Source: Porticoccaceae bacterium
GTDB lineage: Bacteria > Pseudomonadota > Gammaproteobacteria > Pseudomonadales > Porticoccaceae
DNA: 53,811 nt
Direction: 5' to 3'
Assembly: GCA_018663035.1 (NCBI GenBank)
Contig: JABJEX010000041.1
Span: forward strand, 1 to 53,811
Shown: positions 7,400 to 16,245 of the stretch, one piece after another
How positions within the stretch are numbered: the stretch's first letter is position 1
How the letters are laid out: every line of letters starts with the position of its first letter
Program-made: the position numbers and the translations under genes
Notes under the pieces: model-generated
What the model saw: the letters and a program-made list of their open reading frames with translations, nothing else
Told to the model about the DNA's origin: nothing
Databases searched by the model: none

Positions 7400-9135
7400 T
7401 AGGTTCTCTCCGTTTTGTTCAGCCACAGGTCACGCATAGAACCCCCAGGCATCTGCATGGGATAGACATGCTCTGAGCGGTCAACACAGATATCCATAAA
7501 TACAGAACGATCTTTCATTGCAAAGCACTCGCGCATCTTCTCTTCCAATTCGTCTATATGGGTGATTTTCATGCCCACATGACCATAGGCCTCTGCCAAC
7601 TTAACAAAATCTGGCAGCGAGTCTTCATATACAGACTCTGAGTAGCGACTGCTGTAATTCATGTCCTGCCACTGGCGAACCATTCCTAAAGCTGCGTTAT
7701 TTAGATTGATGATTTTTACTGGCAGATTGTGCTGGGTGCAGGTAGATAGCTCCTGAATACACATCTGGATGCTGCCCTCACCAGTAACACAGGCCACGTC
7801 TTTATCAGGAAACGCGCGTTTGGCACCCATGGCCGCAGGAAGACCAAAGCCCATAGTCCCTAGACCACCAGAGTTAATCCATGTACGCGGCTTATCAAAC
7901 AGATAGTACTGGGCAGCGAACATCTGATGCTGGCCCACATCTGAGGTAACAATAGCCTCGCCGTTAGTGATCTTATAAAGCATCTTGATCACATCTTGCG
8001 GCTTGATACAGGTGCCCAGGCTGGGCTCATAACGACTCTCTGTATAGATACCTTTATCAGCCCGCCACTGGTTTATCTGCTGCCACCATTCAGCCAGAGC
8101 CTCAGTATCAGGTTTAATGGCCAGCTGTTCGGCAATCGCCAGCATCTCTGTTAGCACCGAGGTACAGGTACCCACGATAGGTATATGAGCTTCGATATTT
8201 TTAGAAACCGACGTCGGATCTACATCTATGTGGATAATGGTCGCATGGGGACAGAACTTATCGAGATCATTGGTCACACGGTCATCAAAGCGAGCACCCA
8301 CGGCAAAGATAACATCCGCATGGTGCATAGCAGTATTGGCCTCATAGGTACCGTGCATGCCTAGCATCCCCAGATACTGAGGGTCTGTGCCAGGGTAGCC
8401 GCCGAGTCCCATCAGGGTGTTGGTCACTGGGAAATTAAGTTTCTGAGCTAGCGCAATCAAATGCTCTGATGCATTGTCAATCACGATACCACCACCGGTA
8501 TAGATAACCGGACGCTTAGCTTGAATTAGCGTTTTAACCGCTCGCTTAATTTGCCCGCGGTGTCCCTTGTCCGTAGGCTGGTAAGATCGCATCTTAGTTT
8601 CAGTCGGCCAGTGATAAGGAACCTTATAGCTGGGGTCTGTAACATCTTTGGGGATATCAACCACCACAGGACCGGGCCGGCCTGTAGAGGCAATATAGTA
8701 AGCCTTGGCAATAGTCTCTGCGATATCCTCGGTGCGGGTTACCAAAAAGCTGTGTTTAACGATGGGCCGCGAGACACCGACCATGTCTGTTTCCTGGAAG
8801 GCATCCTGACCAATTTTACTCAGTGGCACCTGCCCGGAGATTACTACAAGGGGAATCGAATCCATGTAGGCAGTGGCTATGCCTGTAATCGCATTAGTCG
8901 CACCTGGGCCAGAAGTCACCAGCGCAGTGCCCACCTCGCCAGTGGCGCGAGAAAATCCATCCGCAGCATGCACAGCGGCCTGCTCGTGACGAACCAAAAT
9001 ATGAAAGACGTCGTCCTGTCGATACAGGGCGTCATAGATATGCAATGCGGCGCCGCCGGGATAACCCCAAACGTCTTTGACGCCTGCGTCTTTGAGTGCG
9101 CGGATTAAAATATCACCGCCAGATAAGAGTTCCAC
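7399..9135 (-). CDS. ilvI: Acetolactate synthase large (catalytic) subunit
   Basis: This 578-residue ThDP- and FAD-dependent enzyme makes acetolactate or acetohydroxybutyrate, the common first step to valine, leucine and isoleucine. The catalytic glutamate lies in '[13 protein letters not shown]' (Glu51). A central FAD-binding region and the C-terminal ThDP motif from '[12 protein letters not shown]' to 'INLNNAALG' are present. The usual GDG reads GEG, which keeps the acidic residue. The start is GTG with AGAGGA six bases ahead. It is the first gene of ilvIH, behind a leader of about 230 bases with a recognisable promoter. Confidence 0.96.
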   Translation of the reverse strand: MELLSGGDILIRALKDAGVKDVWGYPGGAALHIYDALYRQDDVFHILVRHEQAAVHAADGFSRATGEVGTALVTSGPGATNAITGIATAYMDSIPLVVISGQVPLSKIGQDAFQETDMVGVSRPIVKHSFLVTRTEDIAETIAKAYYIASTGRPGPVVVDIPKDVTDPSYKVPYHWPTETKMRSYQPTDKGHRGQIKRAVKTLIQAKRPVIYTGGGIVIDNASEHLIALAQKLNFPVTNTLMGLGGYPGTDPQYLGMLGMHGTYEANTAMHHADVIFAVGARFDDRVTNDLDKFCPHATIIHIDVDPTSVSKNIEAHIPIVGTCTSVLTEMLAIAEQLAIKPDTEALAEWWQQINQWRADKGIYTESRYEPSLGTCIKPQDVIKMLYKITNGEAIVTSDVGQHQMFAAQYYLFDKPRTWINSGGLGTMGFGLPAAMGAKRAFPDKDVACVTGEGSIQMCIQELSTCTQHNLPVKIINLNNAALGMVRQWQDMNYSSRYSESVYEDSLPDFVKLAEAYGHVGMKITHIDELEEKMRECFAMKDRSVFMDICVDRSEHVYPMQMPGGSMRDLWLNKTERT

Positions 9136-9366
9136 AGTATGTCCTCTAAAAGTTTATAGGACCTTTCTCAGTGGCGACGGTAGCTGAAGCATCAATAGGG
9201 ACACCGCCCAAAGGCGATAATTTCCAGTCACACCGGTAAGTGCTTAAGACTGTCGTTGGCATTTCAAACCTATGATTTAGGTCTGCACCCTCTCTTTTGA
9301 TGACCAGCGGCACTGGTTGCGCCAATCTGGTACTAGGACAAACACCTGCTTCAATACGAGCAGATG
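9136..9366 (-). promoter_or_regulatory. Long 5' leader of ilvIH, candidate structured RNA
   Basis: From the predicted start near 9366, about 230 bases precede the ilvI GTG. On the minus strand it holds several small hairpins: ACCAG/CTGGT (9302-9316), ACCTA/TAGGT just downstream, and CGCC/GGCG with a 4-base loop. I find no Val/Ile/Leu-rich leader peptide and no hairpin followed by a U-run, so it does not look like a ribosome-mediated attenuator. A conserved RNA named ilvB-OMG has been described upstream of ilvB in oligotrophic marine gammaproteobacteria. This leader is the natural place to test for it, but I cannot confirm the match. Confidence 0.4.
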
Positions 9367-9372
9367 CCGGGC

Positions 9373-9400
9373 AATTTAACACTTTTAGCGGATTAGTCAA
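9373..9400 (-). promoter_or_regulatory. Predicted sigma-70 promoter for ilvIH
   Basis: On the minus strand: -35 TTGACT (9400-9395), 16-bp spacer, -10 TAAATT (9378-9373) with an extended TGT just ahead. This is a five-of-six -35 with an extended -10, the best promoter match in the 431-bp interval between ilvI and the divergent amidohydrolase gene. No equally good promoter was found for the amidohydrolase side (9401-9566). Confidence 0.6.
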
Positions 9401-9566
9401 CGTAAACTTAGCTGCGACACCGCAGCCCCAGAGCCATCTCCGCGCATTTAGGGTGCAGAAACACTCGCACAATAGAGCCTAATGGGACAGAATAACGTTT
9501 TAAAAGCTCAACCCAGAGCAGGCCACAACAATAAAAATCAGTGATGTAATCCAAGGCAATCCAGCT

Positions 9567-11246
9567 ATGAAAAACTCCAATCTATGGTTAATCCGACTTC
9601 TAGTCTGTGCAGGTCTGAGTGCTTTAATCAGCGGCTGTGCTCCAGCGCCAAAACCGATCACAGTCATCGACAATATACAGGGCTACAGCTTTGACAATCA
9701 GCGACAGCTATTTAACTTTGCCTCCCTAGCGATACAGGATGGCAAGGTTTTGGACACTGGGGATTCCTTGGTCAGCCGTTATCCTGATGCCAAGATTATC
9801 AATGGCCATGGTAAAACTCTGGTGCCGGGCATTATTGATGCCCACGGCCATGTATCCAGCCTTGGTTACACATTGCTGCGCATTGATGTGCGCGAAGCCA
9901 GCACCGCAGAGCAGGCAGCTGCTGATGTGGTAGCCTATGCCAACGATAAACCCTATCTTAGCTGGGTGCGCGGGCGCGGCTGGAACCAGGTACTGTGGCC
10001 AGATAAAAAATATCCCACGGCAGCGATGCTCGACGCCCACATAAGCGATCGACCCGTCTGGTTGGAGCGCGTAGACGGCCATGCCGGCTGGGCCAACAGT
10101 AAAACCCTAGAACTCGCCGGCATTACTAGGGATACAGTATCCCCCGAGGGTGGAGAAATTGTAGTGGACGCCAATGGTGAACCCACCGGCATATTGATAG
10201 ACAATGCAATGAATCTGGTCATGTCGGTAATCCCAGCGCCCAATGAGACCGAAATTCTCGCCGCTCTCAATGCAGTTAGCGCCCACCTGCTGAGCCTTGG
10301 TATCACCTCAACCCATGATGCCGGCACCAGTGCCGCAGAAAATAAACTCTACCGTCAGCTAGCTGATAGCGGCAAAATGCCGGTGCGTGTCTATGGCATG
10401 ATTTCCTCAACAGACCCCGAGTTAGCCGATATTTTGGCGGCCGGACACAGCACCGATAACCTCGACCTCTATACAGCCCGCAGCATTAAAATTTATACCG
10501 ATGGTGCTCTGGGTAGCCGCGGCGCCGCCATGCTAGAGCCCTACAGCGATCGTCCAGACCATAGCGGCCTATTGTTAACTAATGACCAACAGCTAAGAGC
10601 CCTGTTCAAGCTGGCTACAGAGGCTGATTTTCAGGTGGCGATTCATGCGATTGGCGATCTTGGCAACCGCATCGCATTGGATGAGATCGAATACGCCTAC
10701 GGCACAGTGGGAGGGCGACATCTGCGGCATAGGGTTGAACATTCTCAGGTGGTTGCTCTGAGCGATATTCCGCGCTTTAAAAGCTTAGATGTTATCCCCT
10801 CAATGCAGCCAACCCATGCCACCAGTGATATGAATATGGCTGAAGACCGAATTGGCGCCGAGCGACTCAAGGGCGCCTATGCCTGGCGTAGCTTTCTCGA
10901 CCAAGGCAGCATTGTGGTCTCTGGCTCCGATTATCCCGTCGAGCTAGCAAATCCCTTCAATGGACTGCACGCTGCAGTTACCCGTCAGAATCAGGCCAAT
11001 CAGCCAGAGGGAGGATGGATTGCAGAAGAGGCGATGAGTATAGAAGAAGCGATGAGGTCTTTTTCCATCGACGCTGCCTGGGGAGCCCATCAGGAGCAAA
11101 CACTGGGCGGACTCACTCCGGGCAAATGGGCCGACTTTGTGTTACTAGACCAGGATATCTATCAGATTCCAGCGCAGGATATTTGGAAAACAAACGTATT
11201 AGAGACCTGGCTCGCTGGTGAACTGGTCTACGCAAAAGAGCCATAG
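9567..11246 (+). CDS. Amidohydrolase family 3 (YtcJ-like) lipoprotein
   Basis: The protein has 559 residues. The N-terminus is a lipoprotein signal peptide ending in 'LISGC', with Cys24 the likely lipidated residue, so it is exported, unlike many amidohydrolases. The body is an Amidohydro_3 metal-dependent hydrolase: 'VPGIIDAHGHVSSLG' gives the HxH metal site, 'VAIHAIGDLGN' and 'RVEHSQVV' supply later histidines, and 'SGSDYPVE' gives the catalytic aspartate. The C-terminal 'GGLTPGKWADFVLLDQD' closes the composite barrel. The substrate is unknown; relatives act on amides, formamides or cyclic ureides. It is transcribed alone, divergent from ilvIH and convergent with panD. Confidence 0.85.
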   Translation: MKNSNLWLIRLLVCAGLSALISGCAPAPKPITVIDNIQGYSFDNQRQLFNFASLAIQDGKVLDTGDSLVSRYPDAKIINGHGKTLVPGIIDAHGHVSSLGYTLLRIDVREASTAEQAAADVVAYANDKPYLSWVRGRGWNQVLWPDKKYPTAAMLDAHISDRPVWLERVDGHAGWANSKTLELAGITRDTVSPEGGEIVVDANGEPTGILIDNAMNLVMSVIPAPNETEILAALNAVSAHLLSLGITSTHDAGTSAAENKLYRQLADSGKMPVRVYGMISSTDPELADILAAGHSTDNLDLYTARSIKIYTDGALGSRGAAMLEPYSDRPDHSGLLLTNDQQLRALFKLATEADFQVAIHAIGDLGNRIALDEIEYAYGTVGGRHLRHRVEHSQVVALSDIPRFKSLDVIPSMQPTHATSDMNMAEDRIGAERLKGAYAWRSFLDQGSIVVSGSDYPVELANPFNGLHAAVTRQNQANQPEGGWIAEEAMSIEEAMRSFSIDAAWGAHQEQTLGGLTPGKWADFVLLDQDIYQIPAQDIWKTNVLETWLAGELVYAKEP

Positions 11247-11274
11247 GTAGCCAAAAACCAGAGTCAGAGGCTAT

Positions 11275-11658
11275 CTATTCGGCGAGCTGCACAGCAATGC
11301 TGTTGGCCGTCCGCTCGACCGAATTGTCCTGATTAAGGTAGATCAACCGCGGCTCATGGGTCGCGGCCTCGGCCTCAGAAAACTGCCCATAACTGGCAAT
11401 AATAATCCGGTCTCCCACCTGACATCTGCGTGCCGCAGCGCCGTTAATGGAGATAATCCCCGAGTCTGCCTCAGCAGCAATTATGTAAGTAGTAAAGCGC
11501 TCGCCATTGCTGACATTATAGATATCGATCTGTTCAAACTCGCGCATACCAGACAGCGCGAGAAGCGTTGAATCAATGGCGCAGGAACCGTCGTACCAGA
11601 GCTCCGCCTGCGTGACAGCGCCCATATGTAGTTTGGCCTTTAAAAAAGTGGATAGCAT
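11275..11658 (-). CDS. panD: Aspartate 1-decarboxylase
   Basis: The 127-residue proenzyme of the pyruvoyl-dependent decarboxylase that makes beta-alanine for pantothenate. The self-cleavage site Gly24-Ser25 lies in 'WYDGSCAID', and Lys9 and Tyr22 are at their usual positions. Downstream, '[20 protein letters not shown]' is typical. Ser25 becomes the pyruvoyl group after cleavage, which in enteric bacteria needs PanM/PanZ; no such gene is seen here. It lies 47 bp after panC on the same strand, so beta-alanine formation and its condensation with pantoate are encoded together. Confidence 0.97.
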   Translation of the reverse strand: MLSTFLKAKLHMGAVTQAELWYDGSCAIDSTLLALSGMREFEQIDIYNVSNGERFTTYIIAAEADSGIISINGAAARRCQVGDRIIIASYGQFSEAEAATHEPRLIYLNQDNSVERTANSIAVQLAE

Positions 11659-11705
11659 AGAAAATTCCCTTTTAACAATTAATTCCTATTACCGCTTGCT
11701 AGCAA

Positions 11706-12557
11706 CTAACCTAAAACGATACTCAGATTATCAATCAATCGTGCTTTCTCAGTAAACATAGCACCGAGAATGGTGATTTCGATATCATCATCAGCTGCCG
11801 GATCCAGTGTTTTACTGTTGCTGATGGTCATGTAGTCGACTCTAAAACCCGCATCAACCACCTGTTGCTTGGCAGATTCCTCAAGTTGATAAAAGTCTCT
11901 ATTACCAGACTGAATCTGCTCGGCAATCCACTCCAAAGACTGTTTTAGCACAGTGACTAATGGTCGCTCCTGTTCAGTGATATAGCTGTTCCTTGAGCTC
12001 ATGGCAAGACCATCTGGCTCACGATGAATAGGTGCAGCGCTAATTTTTACAGGCATACAGAGATCTTCGGCCATACGGCGAATCACGGCTAGCTGCTGAT
12101 AATCTTTAATACCAAACACCGCCTCGTCTGGCTGCACTATATTAAATAGCTTGCTCACTACTGTGGTAACGCCTTCAAAGTGCCCAGGTCGACTAGCGCC
12201 GCAGAGCACATCAGTCATAGTGGGACAGATCACCCGACTCTGGGTATCCAGGCCATTGGGGTACATCTCGATATCATCTGGGTGAAACAAATAGTCGCAG
12301 CCTGACTCGCGCAGCTGCTCGCAATCAGACTCATAGGTTCTGGGATACCTATCCCAGTCCTCGTTGAGGCCAAACTGCAGCGCATTGACAAAAATCGAGC
12401 AGACCACAATATCGTTGGTTTCTCGGGCCTGTTTGATAAGAGCTAGGTGACCCTGATGAAGATTACCCATGGTGGGCACAAAGCCAATGCGAAGGCCTTG
12501 GCGGCGATCTTTATTAAGATCATCTCTAAGACCACTGACGGTATGAAATACCTTCAT
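11706..12557 (-). CDS. panC: Pantothenate synthetase
   Basis: A 283-residue ATP-dependent ligase joining pantoate and beta-alanine. The nucleotidyltransferase fold shows the HxGH-like '[13 protein letters not shown]' (His34, His37), then '[20 protein letters not shown]', '[15 protein letters not shown]' and '[11 protein letters not shown]', the last taking the KMSKS-like role. The length is normal. It starts 25 bp after the dnaB stop and is followed by panD; panB is not in the window. Read-through from dnaB is likely because no terminator is visible between them. Confidence 0.97.
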   Translation of the reverse strand: MKVFHTVSGLRDDLNKDRRQGLRIGFVPTMGNLHQGHLALIKQARETNDIVVCSIFVNALQFGLNEDWDRYPRTYESDCEQLRESGCDYLFHPDDIEMYPNGLDTQSRVICPTMTDVLCGASRPGHFEGVTTVVSKLFNIVQPDEAVFGIKDYQQLAVIRRMAEDLCMPVKISAAPIHREPDGLAMSSRNSYITEQERPLVTVLKQSLEWIAEQIQSGNRDFYQLEESAKQQVVDAGFRVDYMTISNSKTLDPAADDDIEITILGAMFTEKARLIDNLSIVLG

Positions 12558-12582
12558 TAAAGAAACCTTCTAAATAGAGACT

Positions 12583-14031
12583 TTAGTACTCGGCGAAATG
12601 ATCGCCAGCGAGATTTTCAAAGCGGGTGTACTTACCCAAAAACATTAGCCTGCAGGTACCAATCGGACCGTTACGCTGCTTGCCAAGAATAATTTCCGCA
12701 ATGCCCTTGTCAGGGCTATCTTCGTTATAGACCTCATCGCGATAGATAAACGCAATAACGTCAGCGTCCTGCTCAATTGCACCAGATTCACGCAGATCTG
12801 CATTGACCGGACGCTTATTGGGTCGCTGCTCTACGTTACGACTGAGCTGCGACAGGGCAATCATGGGACAGGCGTATTCACGGGCCAAGCCTTTGAGCTC
12901 TCGAGAAATCTGCGATATTTCCTGAACTCGCCCCTCGGAACTATTGGTGCCATTCATCAGCTGCAGGTAGTCCACCATTATCAAGCCAGGCTGAGCCTGT
13001 TCGTAGAGCGCCTCGGTGTCTGCCGGCGTATCAGCCCCATGCTCACGATGCCAGATCGCACGCAACTGCTCTACCCTTTCACGGGTAAACTGCTTGATAC
13101 GATTGCGCATCTCCAGTGGCGTGATACCGGCAGAATCATCAATAAATAGTGGCCGATCTTTGAGTCGCTGCGCAGCACTGCTAAGCCGCGGCCAATCGTC
13201 TTCAAGAAGATTGCCGGAGCGCATTCTGGTGGCATCGATTTTACCTATGGAAGACAGCATTCGAGTGACCAGACTGCTGGCAGGCATTTCAAGACTGAAT
13301 ACCAGTACAGGACGATCCTGATGCAATGTGGCGTGCTCAACCATATTCATGGCGAAGGAGGTCTTTCCCATTGAGGGTCGCCCAGCAACAATAATCAGAT
13401 CCGATTTCTGCCAGCCAGACGTCATACTGTCTAGGTCAGCAAAGCCAGTGCTTAGGCCAGTAATATCCGAATCGTTTTTAAATAGCTCATCAAGACGATC
13501 GACAGCTTCTTTAATCAGCGAGTTGACCTCTTTGAAACCACCTTTTTTGGGGCGATTTTCAATGATTTCCTGCAGCCGTTTCTCCGCCTCCTCCAACAGC
13601 TTATTACTATCCCAGCCCAGCGGATTGTAACCTTTGCGCACAATATCGCTTGAGGCGCTGATCAGCTGCCGGACAATAGATCGTTCGAGAACAATCTGCG
13701 TATAGGCCTTAACATTGGCAGAACTTGGCGTATTGTGCGCCAGATCGACTAGATACTCAGCACCGCCAGCGGCACTGAGTTGATTGGAATTCTGGAGTGA
13801 CTCGGTCAAGGTGATCGGGTCAAAAGGTTGGCCACCAGCTGCCAGATCGGCCATAGCGTTGAAGATCAAACGGTGATCAGCGCTGTAAAAATCTGAGTCG
13901 GCCAGTATCTCAGCAATGTTATCGAAGGCATCATTCTTAAGCATCAACCCGCCGAGAACCGCCTGTTCTGCCTCTATAGAATGAGGCAACGGCTGGCTAA
14001 TGGTCGGTTCTGCAAAAAGTGCTTCGCTCAT
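12583..14031 (-). CDS. dnaB: Replicative DNA helicase DnaB
   Basis: The hexameric fork helicase, 482 residues. The N-terminal DnaB_N helical domain is about 15-120, followed by a linker and the RecA-like motor with Walker A 'VAGRPSMGKTS' (about 215-224), Walker B 'LIMVDYLQLM', 'DLRESGAIEQDADVI' and the arginine-finger region 'GKQRNGPIGT'. Compared with E. coli DnaB as I know it, about 26 residues are inserted before Walker B ('LRAIWHREHGADTPADTEAL'). This accounts for much of the extra length. It lies downstream of rplI beyond a strong terminator, so it should have its own promoter in 14032-14090. Confidence 0.96.
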   Translation of the reverse strand: MSEALFAEPTISQPLPHSIEAEQAVLGGLMLKNDAFDNIAEILADSDFYSADHRLIFNAMADLAAGGQPFDPITLTESLQNSNQLSAAGGAEYLVDLAHNTPSSANVKAYTQIVLERSIVRQLISASSDIVRKGYNPLGWDSNKLLEEAEKRLQEIIENRPKKGGFKEVNSLIKEAVDRLDELFKNDSDITGLSTGFADLDSMTSGWQKSDLIIVAGRPSMGKTSFAMNMVEHATLHQDRPVLVFSLEMPASSLVTRMLSSIGKIDATRMRSGNLLEDDWPRLSSAAQRLKDRPLFIDDSAGITPLEMRNRIKQFTRERVEQLRAIWHREHGADTPADTEALYEQAQPGLIMVDYLQLMNGTNSSEGRVQEISQISRELKGLAREYACPMIALSQLSRNVEQRPNKRPVNADLRESGAIEQDADVIAFIYRDEVYNEDSPDKGIAEIILGKQRNGPIGTCRLMFLGKYTRFENLAGDHFAEY

Positions 14032-14084
14032 GCTGAAAAGTTTTAACCTATGGTCTGGATAATCGCTATATCTTGTGTCTGGCT

Positions 14085-14129
14085 TAAAAACACAAACGGC
14101 ACTGCATCTTATTAAGAAGCAGTGCCGTT
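14085..14129 (-). terminator. Rho-independent terminator after rplI
   Basis: An 11-bp perfect stem (14095-14105 with 14119-14129, AACGGCACTGC/GCAGTGCCGTT) with a 13-base loop is followed on the minus strand by TGTGTTTTTAAG. It lies about 50 bases past the rplI stop and ends the S6-S18-L9 operon ahead of dnaB. Confidence 0.9.
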
Positions 14130-14180
14130 ATGCAATACTTAACTCTAATCTAGCTTAGTAGTTAAAGCCAGACAACCGAA

Positions 14181-14630
14181 TTACTCTGCTTCAATCACCA
14201 CGGTGACTGTCTCGGTAACATCTGAGTGCAGCTGAACTTCTACTGCGAACTCACCGACATGGCGCAGAGCACCTTCAGGCAGGTTAATTTCGCTCTTACT
14301 GATGTCAGCACCAGCAGCGTTGATTGCGTCTTCTAGTTCACGTGTGCCTACAGATCCAAACAGCTTGCCTTCATCGCCAGCAATGGCTTTGATGGTGATG
14401 CTGCCAACCTCAACCAGCTTAGCTGCACGGGCCTGAGCTTCACCAAGCTTGGCCGCTGCGGCTGCTTCGAGGTCTGCACGACGCAGTTCGAACTCAGCGA
14501 TGTTTTGCTCTGTGGCAAAAACTGCTTTGCCCTGTGGGATCAGGTAGTTGCGGCCATAGCCAGCTTTAACCTTAGCAGTGTCACCAATGTTGCCCAACTT
14601 GCCTAATTTTTCTAACAGAATAACTTCCAT
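14181..14630 (-). CDS. rplI: 50S ribosomal protein bL9
   Basis: This 149-residue protein of the large subunit has two domains joined by a long helix. The N-terminal domain opens '[17 protein letters not shown]' with the conserved '[16 protein letters not shown]'. The connecting helix is alanine-rich (about 45-75). The C-terminal domain contains '[12 protein letters not shown]'. The length is standard. It is the last gene of rpsF-rpsR-(membrane protein)-rplI, followed by a clear terminator. Confidence 0.98.
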   Translation of the reverse strand: MEVILLEKLGKLGNIGDTAKVKAGYGRNYLIPQGKAVFATEQNIAEFELRRADLEAAAAAKLGEAQARAAKLVEVGSITIKAIAGDEGKLFGSVGTRELEDAINAAGADISKSEINLPEGALRHVGEFAVEVQLHSDVTETVTVVIEAE

Positions 14631-14659
14631 CTCACTAACCTCTATTACTTACTATCTGC

Positions 14660-15532
14660 TCAGGGTTGACGATTATTGTTCGCCGCTAACCTAGAACGTA
14701 AATTCACCATGCTGTCGGCAAAACTCAATCCCACCAACAAAGCACCTACCATGGGGCCGAACACAAGCAGCCCAAAATACATAAACCCTAACCAAGCACC
14801 ATTCAGCTTGAGAACCCTGACACTGTGATGAACCAAAGCTATTCCAGCGATCAGTAGTGGTATCGCCATCAATCCGGCCCAAAACTCATATCCTCTGGGT
14901 AAAAATGACCCGAGAATAACGCCTATCAGCAGCGCTGCAGCGACCTTGCTATCCAACCTAAGGCTGTGAAACTCTTCACTAAAGCCCCCCGGATTATAGA
15001 GCAGCGCTTGCCACCAACGTGACACAAACAGGCTCACTATGGCGTTTGCGGCTAGCACAAGGGCTATCAACCCTAAAACGTACTGCGGCCCAGCAATAAA
15101 GGGCGCCGTCTGTTTACTATCCTGCTGCGCAGTAACCTCTGCAATTGCCTTGTTGAGCTCTTCGATTAATAGCTCAACCTCAGAGCCAAAAACCAAGCCC
15201 ACCGCAACGGCCACTGCAGCTGCAACCAGCATCGAGGCCATCATGGTCCACTGCCAGGACACCGTCAGTCGCAGCACATTGGCAGAGACTAGCATCATGG
15301 CCAGTGAGGCCATTGAAACCAAAGGCAAAAGGTGACTGCCCTGGCTGAGGAAGAAGTTAGCTATCAGCGGCAAAAGCGCCCACAGCAAAACCAACAACCC
15401 CTGGCTACTGCCTTTGCGCAAGGTCACCAGCCCCACTGTTGCCGGGCTGACTAAAGGGAATAAGCTTCCCAATAGAGCGACTGCGCAGGCCTGAGTTCGC
15501 CCGCGCATAATAAACTCAGCTAGGGCACGCAA
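14660..15532 (-). CDS. YybS/DUF2232-like multi-pass membrane protein
   Basis: This 290-residue, very hydrophobic protein has about eight transmembrane segments. A charged loop around residues 120-145 (EELNKAIAEVTAQQDSKQ) sits midway, and a basic tail 'LRSRLAANNNRQP' ends it. Proteins of this type (DUF2232/YybS) commonly sit between rpsR and rplI in pseudomonads and relatives; the function is not known. The start is TTG (15532) with AGGA nine bases ahead; an ATG eight codons later is the alternative. Placement inside a ribosomal-protein operon means its expression tracks growth rate. Confidence 0.75.
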   Translation of the reverse strand: MRALAEFIMRGRTQACAVALLGSLFPLVSPATVGLVTLRKGSSQGLLVLLWALLPLIANFFLSQGSHLLPLVSMASLAMMLVSANVLRLTVSWQWTMMASMLVAAAVAVAVGLVFGSEVELLIEELNKAIAEVTAQQDSKQTAPFIAGPQYVLGLIALVLAANAIVSLFVSRWWQALLYNPGGFSEEFHSLRLDSKVAAALLIGVILGSFLPRGYEFWAGLMAIPLLIAGIALVHHSVRVLKLNGAWLGFMYFGLLVFGPMVGALLVGLSFADSMVNLRSRLAANNNRQP

Positions 15533-15547
15533 AAATGTTCTTCCTAA

Positions 15548-15775
15548 TTACTTGTGGCTATCAGTGTAAGGTAGCAATGCAATGTAGCGCGCACGCTTGA
15601 TAGCTTCAGACAACTCACGCTGATAGCGTGCCTTGGTGCCAGTGATGCGACTAGGAACGATCTTTCCGCTCTCAGAAACATAACCTTTCAGAGTGTCCAG
15701 ATCTTTGTAATCGATTTCAGTGGCACCTTCGGCGCTGAAACGACAAAATTTTCTACGACGTACAAATCTAGCCAT
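15548..15775 (-). CDS. rpsR: 30S ribosomal protein bS18
   Basis: A 75-residue protein beginning '[17 protein letters not shown]', with the typical '[19 protein letters not shown]' and '[19 protein letters not shown]'. It pairs with S6 in the platform of the small subunit. The N-terminal Ala after Met removal is the RimI target, and rimI is also in this window. It lies 2 bp after rpsF, so the two are translated together. Confidence 0.98.
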   Translation of the reverse strand: MARFVRRRKFCRFSAEGATEIDYKDLDTLKGYVSESGKIVPSRITGTKARYQRELSEAIKRARYIALLPYTDSHK

Positions 15776-15777
15776 GA

Positions 15778-16227
15778 TTATTCTCCTTGATCCGCTTCAG
15801 CGTCAGCTTCTGGCGCTTCTTCATCGCTCTGCTCAGCTGGAGCTGCGGCAGCCTTCGCTTTGGCTGCATTGCGACGCTCGCGAGCTTCTTTGTCGGCTTT
15901 CTCAGCATTTTCCTGCTTCATGATCGGTGACTCAGCAGTGACCGCTTCGTCACGGCGAATAACCATGCTGCGCAAAATAGCATCGTTGTAGCGGAATGTA
16001 GCATTCAGCTCATCTAGAACTTCCTGAGTGCACTCGACGTTCATCAGAATGTAATGAGCTTTATGAATTTTGTTGATTGGGTAGGCCAGTTGACGGCGAC
16101 CCCAGTCTTCTAAACGGTGGACGGAGCCGTTAGCTGCAGTGATAGACGCAGAGTAACGTTCAACCATTCCAGGGACTTGCTCGCTTTGATCTGGGTGTAC
16201 CAGAAACACGATCTCGTAGTGACGCAT
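15778..16227 (-). CDS. rpsF: 30S ribosomal protein bS6
   Basis: The S6 fold spans about residues 1-95 ('[20 protein letters not shown]', '[19 protein letters not shown]', '[11 protein letters not shown]'). It is followed by about 50 residues of charged, Ala/Glu/Asp-rich tail ending in 'EADQGE', making 149 residues against about 131-135 in E. coli. Acidic S6 tails are the substrate of the glutamate ligase RimK in E. coli; whether this one is modified is not known. It is the first gene of the operon, with GAGGAGA ahead of ATG and a consensus promoter about 120 bp upstream. Confidence 0.97.
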   Translation of the reverse strand: MRHYEIVFLVHPDQSEQVPGMVERYSASITAANGSVHRLEDWGRRQLAYPINKIHKAHYILMNVECTQEVLDELNATFRYNDAILRSMVIRRDEAVTAESPIMKQENAEKADKEARERRNAAKAKAAAAPAEQSDEEAPEADAEADQGE

Positions 16228-16245
16228 TGTATCTCCTCATGGATT

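Noticed and set aside
8551-9108. Plus-strand 185-residue frame antisense to ilvI
   Set aside because: It is a shadow of a highly conserved gene, with histidine- and arginine-rich composition and no independent start signal.
7399-9135. GEG instead of GDG in the thiamine-diphosphate motif of IlvI
   Set aside because: The acidic residue is kept and all surrounding motifs are intact; such a variant occurs in related acetolactate synthases. Not a sign of inactivation.
9146-9472. Minus-strand 108-residue frame in the ilvI leader
   Set aside because: It spans the predicted promoter and transcription start, has no Shine-Dalgarno and no recognisable protein character.
11247-11275. Inverted repeat TAGATAGCC/GGCTACCTA between the amidohydrolase and panD
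   Set aside because: It has a mismatch, a 16-base loop and no T-run after the stem, so it is not a convincing terminator.
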